Source: Methylorubrum populi
GTDB taxonomy: Bacteria > Pseudomonadota > Alphaproteobacteria > Rhizobiales > Beijerinckiaceae
Assembly (NCBI GenBank): GCA_036946625.1
Contig: JAQIIU010000002.1
Location: forward strand, 620,001-684,000
DNA length: 64,000 bases
Direction: 5' to 3'
Position numbers and translations under genes: made by a program
The notes under the pieces: generated by a model
Databases searched by the model: none
Seen by the model: the letters and a program-made list of their open reading frames with translations, nothing else
What the model was told of the DNA's origin: nothing
In this document: positions 36,815 to 47,505 of the stretch, piece by piece
How the letters are laid out: each line of letters starts with the position of its first letter
Numbering within the stretch: the stretch's first letter is position 1

Positions 36815-39514
36815 ATGAGCACCTATCGCTTCGATACGCTGCTCGCCCCCCGCCGCATCGCGGTGGTCGGAGCGGGCGACCGGCCCGGCTCCGTCGGCCG
36901 GGCGATCATCGACGGCCTGCGGGCAGGCGGCTTCGCGGGCAGCATCGTCCCGGTCCACCCGCGCGAGGCCAGCGTCGACGGGCTGACGTGCAGCGCCCGC
37001 CTCGCCGACATTCCGCAGCCGCCGGACCTCGTGATGATCGCCACGCCGCCGGCGGCGGTGCCGGGCGTCGTCGAGGAGGCCGGGCAGGTCGGTGCCGCCG
37101 CGGCGGTGATTCTCTCCGCCCATCTCGGGCACGGCGAGGCCGCCCCGATGGGCGCGGCCCAGGCGACGGCGCGGCGCCACGGTCTGCGGCTGATCGGTCC
37201 CGACAGCATCGGCCTCAGCGTTCCCGCGGGCGGCCTCAACGCGACCCTGCTGGCGCGTCCGCCGAAGCCCGGCGACCTGGCGCTCGTGTCGCAGTCGGGC
37301 ACCGTCGCCTCGGCCATCGCCGAGTGGGCGTGGCGGCGCGGCGTCGGCTTCTCGGCGGTGATGTCGCTCGGACGCTCCGCCGACATCGACGTGGCCGACT
37401 GCCTCGACCATTTCGCCGAGGACTCCCGCACCCGCGCCATCATCCTGTCGCTGCATCACGTCGCCGACGCGCGCAAGTTCCTCACCGCGGCGCGGGCGGC
37501 GGCGCGCGCCAAGCCGGTGGTGGTGCTTCGCACCGGCCGCCACGAGGACCCCGGACACCGATCCGACACCCATACCGGTGCGCTCGCCCGGCCCGGCGCG
37601 GTCTACGAGGCCGCCTTCCGCCGGGCGGGCCTGCTCGCGGTCGACGGGCTCGACGCGATGTTCTCGGCGGTCGAGACCCTGGGGCGGCAGCGGCCGTTTC
37701 CCGGCAACCGGCTGATGATCGTCTCGAACGGGCGCGGCATCGGCGCGCTGGCCGCCGACCGCCTCGCCGATCTCGGCGGAACCCTGGCGAGGCCGGCCGA
37801 GGCGACCCTCGAGGCCGTGGAGCCGGTGCGGCACGGGACGCCGGCCAACCCGCTCGATCTCGGCATCGACGCCGTGCCCCAGGATTTCGCGCGGGCCCTC
37901 GAACCGCTGCTCGCCGCCCGCGACAGCGACGCGCTGGTCTCGGTCCACGTCCCGACCGCGCGCGCCGGCAGCCGCGAGGTCGCGCAGACCGTGGCCGGGA
38001 CGGTCGCGAAAGTGCGCGCGGCGGGGCGCCGCAAGCCGGTCTTCGCCGTGTCGGTCGGCGAGGACGAGGCGATCCGCGCGATCTACGCGCAGGCCAGGAT
38101 CCCGCTCTTCGCCACCGATGCGGACGCGGTGGAAGGCTTCCTGCACCTCGTGCGCTATCGCGAGGCCCAGGACGACCTGATGCGCACGCCGGACGCGCTG
38201 CCGCGCGACTTCTCCCCCGACGTCGCCAAGGCGCGCCGCATCGTCGACGAGGCGCTGAGCGAGGGGCGCAGTTGGCTCGACCCCCACGCGGTGACCGAGC
38301 TGCTCGCCGCCTACCGCATCGAGGCGGTGCCGGTCACGCTCGCGCCCGACCCCGACGGGGCTGCGGCGGCGGCCTGGCCGCTGATCGCCGGCGGCGGCAC
38401 GGTCGCGCTCAAGCTCGTCTCACCGGACGTGGTGCACAAGTCGGAGGTCGGCGGGGTCCGCCTCGGCCTCACCTCGGAGGCGGACGTGCGCGAGGCGGCG
38501 CACACCATGATCGCGCGGGTGCGTGCCCTGCGCCCGGAGGCGCGGGTGGCGGGCTTTGCCGTGCAGCCGATGCTGCGCCGCGCGGAAGGGCGGGAACTGA
38601 TCGCGGGTCTGGCCGAGGATCCGGTGTTCGGCCCCGTGGTGGTGTTCGGCCGCGGCGGCAACGCGGTCGAGGTCATCGACGACCGGGCGCTGGCACTTCC
38701 GCCCCTCGATCTCGCCCTGGCGAGCGAACTGATCGGGCGCACCCGCGTGGCGCGGCGGCTCGCCGCCTATCGCGACGTGCCGGCCGCGGACCTGCCGGCG
38801 ATCGCCCTGTTGCTGGTCAAGCTCGCCCAGCTCGCCGCCGACCTGCCCGCGGTGCGCGAACTCGACATCAACCCCCTGCTCGCCGATGCCGACGGTGTCG
38901 TCGCCCTCGACGCCCGGGTGCGGGTCGCCCCCGAAGCCGGCGCGGGACAGCGCCGGGGGAACTGGCATCCGCGCTTCGCGATCCGCCCCTACCCGTCCGA
39001 CTGGGAGCGGCGGCTCGACATGGGCGGGCGGCACGCCCAGGTCCGCCCGGTCCGGCCCGACGACGAGGGGATGTTCCGCACCTTCTTCGCGCAGGTCGAC
39101 CCCGAGGACGTGCGCCTGCGCTTCTTCGCCCCCGTGCGCGACTTCAGCCACGCCTTCCTCGCCCGGCTGACCCAGCTCGACTATTCCCGCGCCATCGCCT
39201 TCGTCGCGATCGAGGAGGCGGCGGACGAGGACCGGCGCATGCTCGGCGCGGTCCGGCTGCACGCCAACGCCAACCACGATGCGGGCGAGTTCGCGATCCT
39301 GGTGCGCTCCGACATCAAGGGCACCGGTCTCGGCATCGCCCTGATGCGCATGATGATCGACTGGGCCCGGGCCGAAGGCATCGCCTGCGTCGAGGGCAGC
39401 GTGCTGGCCGAGAACCGGCCGATGCGGAAGGTCTGCCGCCATCTCGGCTTCGAGGAGCGGCCGATGCCGGACGATCCCGGCCTCGTGAAGGTGACGCTGA
39501 AGGTCGGGCCGTAG
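36815..39514 (+). CDS. ADP-forming acyl-CoA synthetase with C-terminal GNAT domain (Pat-like)
   Basis: The 899 residues contain, in order, a CoA-binding Rossmann domain (RRIAVVGAGDRPGSVGRAI, about 13-130), succinyl-CoA-ligase-like domains (LVSQSGTVASAIAEWA; TGRHEDPGHRSDTHTGALA with a His region), an ATP-grasp domain (about 490-705, VALKLVSPDVVHKSEVGGVRLGL and ELDINPLLAD) and a GNAT acetyltransferase domain (about 740-895, FAILVRSDIKGTGLGIALMRMM). This is the architecture of the PatZ-type protein lysine acetyltransferase, in which the synthetase part is often regulatory rather than catalytic. Substrate not determinable. It is monocistronic between repeats. Confidence 0.9.
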   Translation: MSTYRFDTLLAPRRIAVVGAGDRPGSVGRAIIDGLRAGGFAGSIVPVHPREASVDGLTCSARLADIPQPPDLVMIATPPAAVPGVVEEAGQVGAAAAVILSAHLGHGEAAPMGAAQATARRHGLRLIGPDSIGLSVPAGGLNATLLARPPKPGDLALVSQSGTVASAIAEWAWRRGVGFSAVMSLGRSADIDVADCLDHFAEDSRTRAIILSLHHVADARKFLTAARAAARAKPVVVLRTGRHEDPGHRSDTHTGALARPGAVYEAAFRRAGLLAVDGLDAMFSAVETLGRQRPFPGNRLMIVSNGRGIGALAADRLADLGGTLARPAEATLEAVEPVRHGTPANPLDLGIDAVPQDFARALEPLLAARDSDALVSVHVPTARAGSREVAQTVAGTVAKVRAAGRRKPVFAVSVGEDEAIRAIYAQARIPLFATDADAVEGFLHLVRYREAQDDLMRTPDALPRDFSPDVAKARRIVDEALSEGRSWLDPHAVTELLAAYRIEAVPVTLAPDPDGAAAAAWPLIAGGGTVALKLVSPDVVHKSEVGGVRLGLTSEADVREAAHTMIARVRALRPEARVAGFAVQPMLRRAEGRELIAGLAEDPVFGPVVVFGRGGNAVEVIDDRALALPPLDLALASELIGRTRVARRLAAYRDVPAADLPAIALLLVKLAQLAADLPAVRELDINPLLADADGVVALDARVRVAPEAGAGQRRGNWHPRFAIRPYPSDWERRLDMGGRHAQVRPVRPDDEGMFRTFFAQVDPEDVRLRFFAPVRDFSHAFLARLTQLDYSRAIAFVAIEEAADEDRRMLGAVRLHANANHDAGEFAILVRSDIKGTGLGIALMRMMIDWARAEGIACVEGSVLAENRPMRKVCRHLGFEERPMPDDPGLVKVTLKVGP

Positions 39515-39593
39515 CGGTTCGGCCTGCGAGTCCCGGTGAGTCCCGGCACCCGTTCCGTTTCGCCGGGAAGGCGGCGGCCTACGGCTCGTCTGA

Positions 39594-39757
39594 TACCGTT
39601 TCCGCTTGATCGCTTCGGGTTTCGCCCCCCTCCGTCATCGCGAGCGGCCGCGAAGCGATCCAGGGCGCGACCTTTCCGGACCTGTCGCGCCCTGGTTTGC
39701 CACGGCTTCGCCTCGCAAGGACAGGGGACAGGCCGAACTCATCAACCGGATGGCGTA
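39594..39757 (+). mobile_element. MITE-A copy 6, flanked by TGA/TGA
   Basis: 164 bp with the standard ends; TGA at 39591-39593 and 39758-39760. It lies 79 nt after the acyl-CoA synthetase stop. Confidence 0.8.
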
Positions 39758-39821
39758 TGAGCCATGCATTTTCTGGGGCGATGCCGATCCGATCGCCGGT
39801 TCCGTCACATCGGGGAAACGA

Positions 39822-39852
39822 GGAAGGGGGCCGCCTTTCGGCGCCCCCCTTC
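39822..39852 (-). terminator. Terminator-like hairpin downstream of groL
   Basis: A GC-rich stem (GAAGGGGG on one arm, CCCCCTTC on the other) around a short loop lies 26 nt beyond the groL stop on the minus strand. The following bases (ctcgtttcccc) contain only a short T-run. Confidence 0.6.
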
Positions 39853-39877
39853 TCCAGTTTTCGACGGAGGCGCGAAC

Positions 39878-41894
<2,017 letters not shown>

Positions 41895-41967
41895 GAGCTG
41901 CCCTCTTGCTTCGAATTGGCGGTTGGTCTTCATGCGGCCGGGAACGACCGCGCTCCACCTTGGTTTG

Positions 41968-41994
41968 TTAGCACTCTAAGCAAGTGAGTGCCAA
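41968..41994. promoter_or_regulatory. CIRCE element upstream of groESL
   Basis: TTAGCACTC, 9-nt spacer, then GAGTGCCAA: the CIRCE inverted repeat with a single mismatch in the second arm (consensus GAGTGCTAA). It is the binding site of the heat-shock repressor HrcA; hrcA is not in the window. It lies in the groES 5' region, where it can block the promoter. Confidence 0.92.
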
Positions 41995-42111
41995 CGACCG
42001 CCGCGAGATAGGCGCCGGGCGTTTTCGAGTCAAGGCGCAGCTTCCTCCCGGCTGCGGTGTTTCCGCACGAATTTTTCGTGTGTCCGGGACGAACGGGGAA
42101 GACATCTCCCG

Positions 42112-43116
42112 ATGATGAGCCTGCACGGGGCACACGGCGCGGTCGAGCACGGCGGCGCGGGCGGCGGCGCGAGCCTGCCGGATCACGCGGTCTGGATCGA
42201 CCTGAACGATCCGACCGCGGAGGAGGCGGCGCAGGTCGAACGGAAGACGGGCATCCGGGTGCCCTCGCGCGCCGCGCTGAGCGAGGTGGAATCGTCGAGC
42301 CGCCTGCGCCGCAACCGCGACGGCCTCTCCCTCTCGACGCCGATGGTGACCTTCGACCGCTCCGACTTCACCCTGAAGCCGCTGGGCTTCCTGCTGACGG
42401 CGGACCACCTCGTCACCGTGCGCTTCCACGACATGCGGGCGATCGCGGCGGTGCGCAAGCGCGTGGAAGAAGCGGACGGCGACGGCAGCACCAGCACGCG
42501 GATGTTTCTGCTCGTGGTCGAGGAACTGGTCGACAACCTCGCCGACCTGCTGGAGGAGATGTCGGGCGACCTCGACGGCCTCTCCACCCGCATCTTCGAC
42601 TTCGATGCCGGCGCCCGGCCCGGTGCCCGCAAGGGCGACACCACCGCCCCGAAACGGCGCGACCTCGCGCTGCGCCGCCTGCTGCGATCGGTCGGGCGCC
42701 ACGGCAAGTCGCTGTCGAAGGTCCGCGCCAGCCTGCTCGGGCTCGGGCGCATCGCCGCCTTCGCCAGGGGCGCGTGCGGCCAGACCCTCGCGGAGGGCGA
42801 CCTGCCCCGCTTCGACACGCTGGCGCAGGACATCGCCTCCCTCGACGAGTTCGAGACCCGGCTGTCCGAGACCGTGCAGTTCCTGCTCGACGCGACGCTC
42901 GGGCTCATCAACATCGAGCAGAACAACGCCTTCCGGGTTCTCACCGTCGTGTCGGTGGTCGGCGTGCCGCCGACGCTCGTCGCCTCGATGTACGGCATGA
43001 ACTTCAAGCACATGCCCGAACTCGACTGGGCCTACGGCTACCCCTACGGCCTCGCGCTGATCGCGATCTCCGCGGTCGTGCCGCTGCTCTACTTCCGGAC
43101 GAAGGGCTGGCTGTGA
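42112..43116 (+). CDS. CorA-family divalent cation transporter (ZntB-like)
   Basis: The 334 residues have a large cytoplasmic N-terminal domain (1-270), then two membrane helices, the first followed by the family signature YGMNFKHMPEL (GMN motif). CorA members move Mg, Co or Ni; the ZntB branch exports Zn. The N-terminal start WIDLNDPTAEEAAQVE is CorA/ZntB-like, but the ion cannot be read from the sequence. The TGA stop is immediately followed by MITE-A copy 7. Confidence 0.9.
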   Translation: MMSLHGAHGAVEHGGAGGGASLPDHAVWIDLNDPTAEEAAQVERKTGIRVPSRAALSEVESSSRLRRNRDGLSLSTPMVTFDRSDFTLKPLGFLLTADHLVTVRFHDMRAIAAVRKRVEEADGDGSTSTRMFLLVVEELVDNLADLLEEMSGDLDGLSTRIFDFDAGARPGARKGDTTAPKRRDLALRRLLRSVGRHGKSLSKVRASLLGLGRIAAFARGACGQTLAEGDLPRFDTLAQDIASLDEFETRLSETVQFLLDATLGLINIEQNNAFRVLTVVSVVGVPPTLVASMYGMNFKHMPELDWAYGYPYGLALIAISAVVPLLYFRTKGWL

Positions 43117-43279
43117 GACCGTTTCCGATCGATCGCTTCGGGTTTGGCCCCCTCCGTCATCGCGAGCGGCCGCGAAGCGATCCAGGGCGCGACAGGTCCG
43201 GAAAGGTCACGCCCTGGTTTGCCACGGCTTCGCCTCGCAAGGACGCAGGAGAGGCCGAACTCATCGACCGGATGGCGTA
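43117..43279 (+). mobile_element. MITE-A copy 7, flanked by TGA/TGA, at a stop codon
   Basis: 163 bp. The left TGA (43114-43116) is the stop of the CorA-type gene; the right TGA is 43280-43282. The first base is G instead of T. Confidence 0.78.
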
Positions 43280-43405
43280 TGAGGCGTGCCGCCCCGCGAC
43301 CCGTCCGCGCGAAAAGGGCGCCTCACAATTCAGGCTTTGTTGGCGGCTAGCTGCGAGGCTCGTCCTTCGAGGCTCAAGGCCGAGCGCGCAACGCATTCCT
43401 GAACC

Positions 43406-44860
43406 ATGGCCGTCATCGCCGCCTTCGTCCTCAATGCCGGGCTGAACTTCGTCCTCGGCATCGCCATCGCCCGGATGCTGGGTCCGGCCGATTTCGGCCG
43501 CTTCGCCCTGGCGACGGCGGGGGCGGTGGTGCTCAACACCATCCTGTTCGAGTGGCTGCGGCTCTCGGCGACGCGGTTCTACTCGGCGCGGGTGCGCGAG
43601 GCCGAGCCCTGGATCCGCCGGGGGCTCGACCGGGCCTACGGCGTCGTCGCCCTGGCCCTGTTCGCGGCGGCCGCCCTCTGCGCCGGGCTCGGGCTCGCCG
43701 TCGAGCCGACGCCGGAGGGGCGGCTGGCGATGACGGCCGGCACCATGGTCGCGGCCATCGGCATCGGCCTGTTCGACTACCACGCGGCGCTCGCCCGCGC
43801 CCGCTTCATCGGCGGCGCCTATCTCCGGCTCGTGGTGTGGAAGAACGCCCTCGCCTTCGTGCTGATGGCGGGCACCGCCTATCTCTTCCCGCAGCCGGTC
43901 TGGGTGCTGATCGCCGGCGGCCTCAGCCAGTTCCTCGCCGTTCTGCCGATGCGCAAGGCTCTGGGCGACAGGGCTTTGGCGTCGATTCTGCCGCATGGGA
44001 GGGCTCGCGAGACCCTGCGCCTGTTCGCGGCCTACGGCCTGCCCCTGATCGCGGCCAACGCCGTCTACCAGATCATGCCCTTCCTCAACCGCGCCGCCAT
44101 CGCCGGCACGGCGGGCTTCGCCGAGGCCGGCTACTTCGCGCTCGCCGCCGATCTCGGCTCGCGCGCCTTCTCGACGCTGGGGGCCGCCCTCGACCTGCTG
44201 CTGTTCCAGATCGCGGTGCAGGCGGAGGAGCATCGCGGCCGGGAGGCCGCGGAGGCGCAGGTCTCGCGCAACATCGCCATCGTGGTGGCGCTGCTCCTGC
44301 CCTGCGCCGCCGGCTACTGGGCGGTGACGCCCTCGCTCCAGGCGCTGATCGTGCCGGAGGCGTTCCGCGGGCCGTTCGCAGGCTACACCGACCTGCTGAT
44401 CCCGGGCCTGTTCTGCCTGTCGATGATGAACTTCGCCCTGAACCCGATCTTCCAGATCCGGCGCCGGACCGGCCCGGTCGTCTCCGCCGCCCTGCTCGGG
44501 CTCGCCGTCAACGGGATCGGCCTCGCCCTCCTGCCGCGCTTTCTCGGGCCGCAGGGCGTCGCCGTGGCGCAGACGCTGGGGCTCGTCGCGGCGGTGATCC
44601 TGCTCGGGCTCCGCGCGCTGACGGGCGCGGGCCGCCTGCACCTGCCCGCGCGCGACCTCGCGCTGACGGCCGGCGCCTGCCTCGCCATGCTGCTGGCGGT
44701 GCTGCCGCTGCGCGGGCTGGCGCCGGCCCTCGCCCTGCCGGCCTGCATCGGCGCCGGGGTGAGCGTCTACGGCGCCCTGGTCTGGTTCCTCGACATCGCC
44801 GGCCTGCGCACGGCCGTGCGGGAGCGTTTTCCGAAGCGGCTTCCGGCCGCGGTCCGGTGA
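43406..44860 (+). CDS. Polysaccharide/lipopolysaccharide flippase (Wzx/MATE-like)
   Basis: The 484-residue integral membrane protein has about 12-14 hydrophobic helices and the polysaccharide-transporter signature at its start (LNFVLGIAIARMLGPADFGRFALA). It probably flips lipid-linked sugar units across the inner membrane for exopolysaccharide or O-antigen. No glycosyltransferase genes adjoin it, though a manC-type gene lies 4 kb downstream. Confidence 0.87.
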   Translation: MAVIAAFVLNAGLNFVLGIAIARMLGPADFGRFALATAGAVVLNTILFEWLRLSATRFYSARVREAEPWIRRGLDRAYGVVALALFAAAALCAGLGLAVEPTPEGRLAMTAGTMVAAIGIGLFDYHAALARARFIGGAYLRLVVWKNALAFVLMAGTAYLFPQPVWVLIAGGLSQFLAVLPMRKALGDRALASILPHGRARETLRLFAAYGLPLIAANAVYQIMPFLNRAAIAGTAGFAEAGYFALAADLGSRAFSTLGAALDLLLFQIAVQAEEHRGREAAEAQVSRNIAIVVALLLPCAAGYWAVTPSLQALIVPEAFRGPFAGYTDLLIPGLFCLSMMNFALNPIFQIRRRTGPVVSAALLGLAVNGIGLALLPRFLGPQGVAVAQTLGLVAAVILLGLRALTGAGRLHLPARDLALTAGACLAMLLAVLPLRGLAPALALPACIGAGVSVYGALVWFLDIAGLRTAVRERFPKRLPAAVR

Positions 44861-44945
44861 GGCGCGCTTGCCAGACTCGCCCGGTCGGGGTTTGAGTCCG
44901 GACGTATCCGAGGAACGCCTAAAAGAATCCCAGGGGCGGAAAACG

Positions 44946-46136
44946 ATGACCTCATACGCGCCGGCCGACGAGCAGGAGGCAGCCGCCATCGTCGCGCAGG
45001 CCGCCGGCCGGTCGGAGCCGCTGCGGCTCGTCGGCGGGGGAACCAAGGCGACGTTCGGCCGCCCGCCGCAGGACGAGGCGACGCTCTCGGCCGCGGGTCT
45101 CACCGGCATCACCCTCTACGAACCGGCCGAGATGGTGGTCGCCGCCCGCGCCGGCACGCCGCTCGCCGCGGTCGAGGCGCTGCTGGCCGAGCGCGGCCAG
45201 ATGCTGCCCTTCGAGCCGATGGACCACCGCCCGCTCCTCGCCTCCGCCGGCGAGCCGACCTTCGGCGCGGTCGCCGCGGCCAACAATTCGGGCCCGCGCC
45301 GGATCAATGCGGGCGCGGCCCGCGACAGCCTGATCGGCGTGCGCTTCGTCAACGGCCGCGGCCAGCCGATCAAGTCCGGCGGGCGGGTGATGAAGAACGT
45401 CACCGGCCTCGATCTCGTGAAGCTGATGGCGGGCTCCTGGGGAACCCTCGGCCTGCTGACGGAAGTCACCTTCAAGGTGCTGCCGGTGCAGGAGCGGGTG
45501 TCGACCCTGGTCCTGCCGGGCCTGGACGATGCGGCGGCGGTGGAGGCGCTTGCCGCCGCCCTCGGCTCGCCCTTCGAACTCACCGGCGCCGCGCACCTGC
45601 CCGCGGGCGTCGGTGGGCCGGAGCCGCGCACGTTGATGCGTGTCGAGGGTTTTTCGAAGTCGGTGGGCTATCGCCTCGGCGAACTGCGCCGCCTGCTGCG
45701 CCGCCACGGCGAGCCGCAGATGGTCGAGGGTCAGGAGAGTGCCGTCCTCTGGCGCGCGGTGCGCGACGCGGCTCCGCTGACCGAGCCGCGCGAGACCGCG
45801 ATCTGGCGCATCTCCACCGCCCCGACCCGCGGACCGGCGGTCACGGCAGCGGTCGCGTCGCAGCGTTCCGCCCGCTGGTTCTACGATTGGGGCGGCGGCC
45901 TGATCTGGCTCGCCACCGACGCCGCGGGCGATGCCGGCGCCGCCGCGATCCGCGCCGCGGTGAAGGCGGCGGGCAGCGGCCACGCCACGCTGGTGCGCGC
46001 CCCCGAGACCCTGCGCGCGGCTCTGCCCGTGTTCGAGCCGCTGCCCGAGCCGCTGATGCGGATCACCGCCGGCATCAAGGCCGCGCACGACCCGGCCGGG
46101 ATCCTCAACCCGGGCCGGATGTACGCCGGCGTGTGA
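44946..46136 (+). CDS. glcE: Glycolate oxidase FAD-binding subunit GlcE
   Basis: Second FAD-binding subunit of the glycolate dehydrogenase complex GlcDEF, which oxidises glycolate to glyoxylate. The 396 residues show the PCMH-type FAD-binding fold: PLRLVGGGTKATFGRP (residues 25-40), GEPTFGAVAAANNSGPRR, GGRVMKNVTGLDLVKLMAGSWGTLGLLTEVTFKVLP, and the C-terminal ending HDPAGILNPGRMYAGV. The ATG at 44946 has AGGGGCGG upstream. glcD and glcF are not next to it in this window; downstream lie only small membrane-protein genes. Confidence 0.92.
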   Translation: MTSYAPADEQEAAAIVAQAAGRSEPLRLVGGGTKATFGRPPQDEATLSAAGLTGITLYEPAEMVVAARAGTPLAAVEALLAERGQMLPFEPMDHRPLLASAGEPTFGAVAAANNSGPRRINAGAARDSLIGVRFVNGRGQPIKSGGRVMKNVTGLDLVKLMAGSWGTLGLLTEVTFKVLPVQERVSTLVLPGLDDAAAVEALAAALGSPFELTGAAHLPAGVGGPEPRTLMRVEGFSKSVGYRLGELRRLLRRHGEPQMVEGQESAVLWRAVRDAAPLTEPRETAIWRISTAPTRGPAVTAAVASQRSARWFYDWGGGLIWLATDAAGDAGAAAIRAAVKAAGSGHATLVRAPETLRAALPVFEPLPEPLMRITAGIKAAHDPAGILNPGRMYAGV

Positions 46137-46286
46137 CCGGGGCCTGGAAACGGATCCGACTGAACACGCCCTCTCCACGTCATGACTCGACGTGTCCGTC
46201 ATCGCCGATCGCACGGGATGCGGACGGGCCTTCTCCGTGCCGGAGCGCGGCCGGCGACGGAAGGCTGCGGGCGTCGAAAGGTGTAA

Positions 46287-46445
46287 TACGGTTTCCGGTT
46301 GATCGGCTCGGTTCCTCACCCGTCATCGCGAGCGAATGCGAAGCGATCCAGGGCGCGACACCTCCGGATAGGGCGCGCCCTGGATTGCCACGGCTTCGCC
46401 TCGCAATGACAGACGAGAGGCCGAGGTCATCAACCGGATGTCGTA
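46287..46445 (+). mobile_element. MITE-A copy 8, flanked by TAA/TAA
   Basis: 159 bp, somewhat diverged (TACGGTTTCCGGTTGATCG left end). TAA at 46284-46286 and 46446-46448. The TAA duplication, distinct from TCA and TGA elsewhere, shows that the middle base of the target is variable. Confidence 0.78.
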
Positions 46446-46541
46446 TAACCCTCTCCCACCATGCCCGCCCCGTAACCCTCGACGGCACGCCCCGCCGCGG
46501 GGTGGACGACACGTCGAGGGACGATTGTCGGAAGGTCCGCC

Positions 46542-46751
46542 ATGCTGCCGCTCGTGCTCTCGCTTGCGCTCCTCGTCGTGCTCGTCCTGATGGTCGTGCG
46601 GCGGCGGCGCCTCACCATCCTGATGAGCCTCGGCAGCGTCATCGGCGCGGTGCTGGCCCTGATCTGGCTTCAGGATCTCGGGCTCCTGCCCGGCACAAAG
46701 GGCCCGCTCACCCACACCCGGCCGCAGACCCTGGAGGATGCCCGCCGCTGA
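46542..46751 (+). CDS. Small membrane protein, unknown
   Basis: The 69 residues have two hydrophobic helices (LPLVLSLALLVVLVLMVV and ILMSLGSVIGAVLALIWL) separated by RRRRLT, and a short polar tail. GGAAGG precedes the ATG at good distance and third positions are G/C-rich. No family recognised. It begins a run of three small membrane genes ending at glpD. Confidence 0.65.
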   Translation: MLPLVLSLALLVVLVLMVVRRRRLTILMSLGSVIGAVLALIWLQDLGLLPGTKGPLTHTRPQTLEDARR

Positions 46752-46847
46752 CGCTCGCGCCGCCCGGCGATGGAACTCTCGCGAGCCCTCGCGCGTCTGC
46801 CGCGGGGACAGCGGCGCACGGTCGAGGTCCGTTCCAGGAGTGCTCCG

Positions 46848-47033
46848 GTGCGCAACCTTCTCCTTCTGCTGATCCTCGTGGCCGGCGGCTTCGTGCTGAC
46901 CGCGATGTACGTGGCGCCGAAGCAGCCCGAACTGCGCGCTTGGTACGAGACCAACGCCTGCCCGCATCTCGACCGGATCAGCCCGAAGATCTGCGAGCCG
47001 ATCCGTGCCGCCCGGGGCACGGACGCGATCTGA
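46848..47033 (+). CDS. Small single-pass membrane protein, unknown
   Basis: The 61 residues start at a GTG (MRNLLLLLILVAGGFVLTAMYVAPK) with AGGAG 7 nt upstream. One N-terminal membrane helix or signal anchor is followed by a short periplasmic part with two Cys (ETNACPHLDRISPKICEPIR) that could form a disulphide. An ATG 26 codons upstream is possible but less well supported. Its TGA stop is the target duplication of MITE-A copy 9. Confidence 0.65.
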   Translation: MRNLLLLLILVAGGFVLTAMYVAPKQPELRAWYETNACPHLDRISPKICEPIRAARGTDAI

Positions 47034-47197
47034 TACGACATCCGGTCGATGACTTCGGCCGCTCCTGCGTCCTTGCGAGGCGAAGCCGTGGCAAACCAGG
47101 ACGCGACCTTTCCGGACCGGTCGCGCCCTGGATCGCTTCGCGGCCGCTCGCGAGGACGGAGGGGGGCGAAACCCGAAGTGATCGATCGGAAACGGTA
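47034..47197 (-). mobile_element. MITE-A copy 9, flanked by TGA/TGA, between stop and start codons
   Basis: 164 bp, inverted orientation. The left TGA (47031-47033) is the stop of the preceding small gene. The right TGA is 47198-47200, and its TG joins the element's last A to form the ATG of the next gene. Confidence 0.8.
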
Positions 47198-47505
47198 TGA
47201 GGCGCCGCTTGCACCGGGCGTTCGACTGGTTTTTTCGCGATCGCCGCAGCGGCGGCATCGTGATCGGGCAATGGCCAAACCTGCCGCTCTGGATCTTCGG
47301 GGCGGCGGCCGGCACGAATTGGCTGCTCGAAACCGTGATGCCCGGCCTTCCGGCCCCGGTCTTCCTGAGCCTGAGGATCGTCGCGCTCGCGAGCCTCGCG
47401 GTCTGGGCGATCGATGAGATCGTGCGGGGCGTGAACCCGTGGCGGCGCTGCCTCGGCGCCGCGGTGCTGGTCGGGCTCGTCCTCAGCCTCGCGGGCCGCC
47501 CGTGA
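47197..47505 (+). CDS. Small membrane protein coupled to glpD
   Basis: The 102 residues have a basic N-terminus (MRRRLHRAFDWFFRDRRSGG) and three hydrophobic helices (LWIFGAAAGTNWLLE, FLSLRIVALASLAVWAI, LGAAVLVGLVLSLAG). It resembles small YrdB-like or uncharacterised transmembrane proteins but I cannot assign it. Its stop overlaps the glpD start by 4 nt (GTGA), so the two are probably translated together. The ATG is formed at the junction of a MITE-A copy and its target duplication; the start upstream of the insertion may once have been different. Confidence 0.7.
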   Translation: MRRRLHRAFDWFFRDRRSGGIVIGQWPNLPLWIFGAAAGTNWLLETVMPGLPAPVFLSLRIVALASLAVWAIDEIVRGVNPWRRCLGAAVLVGLVLSLAGRP

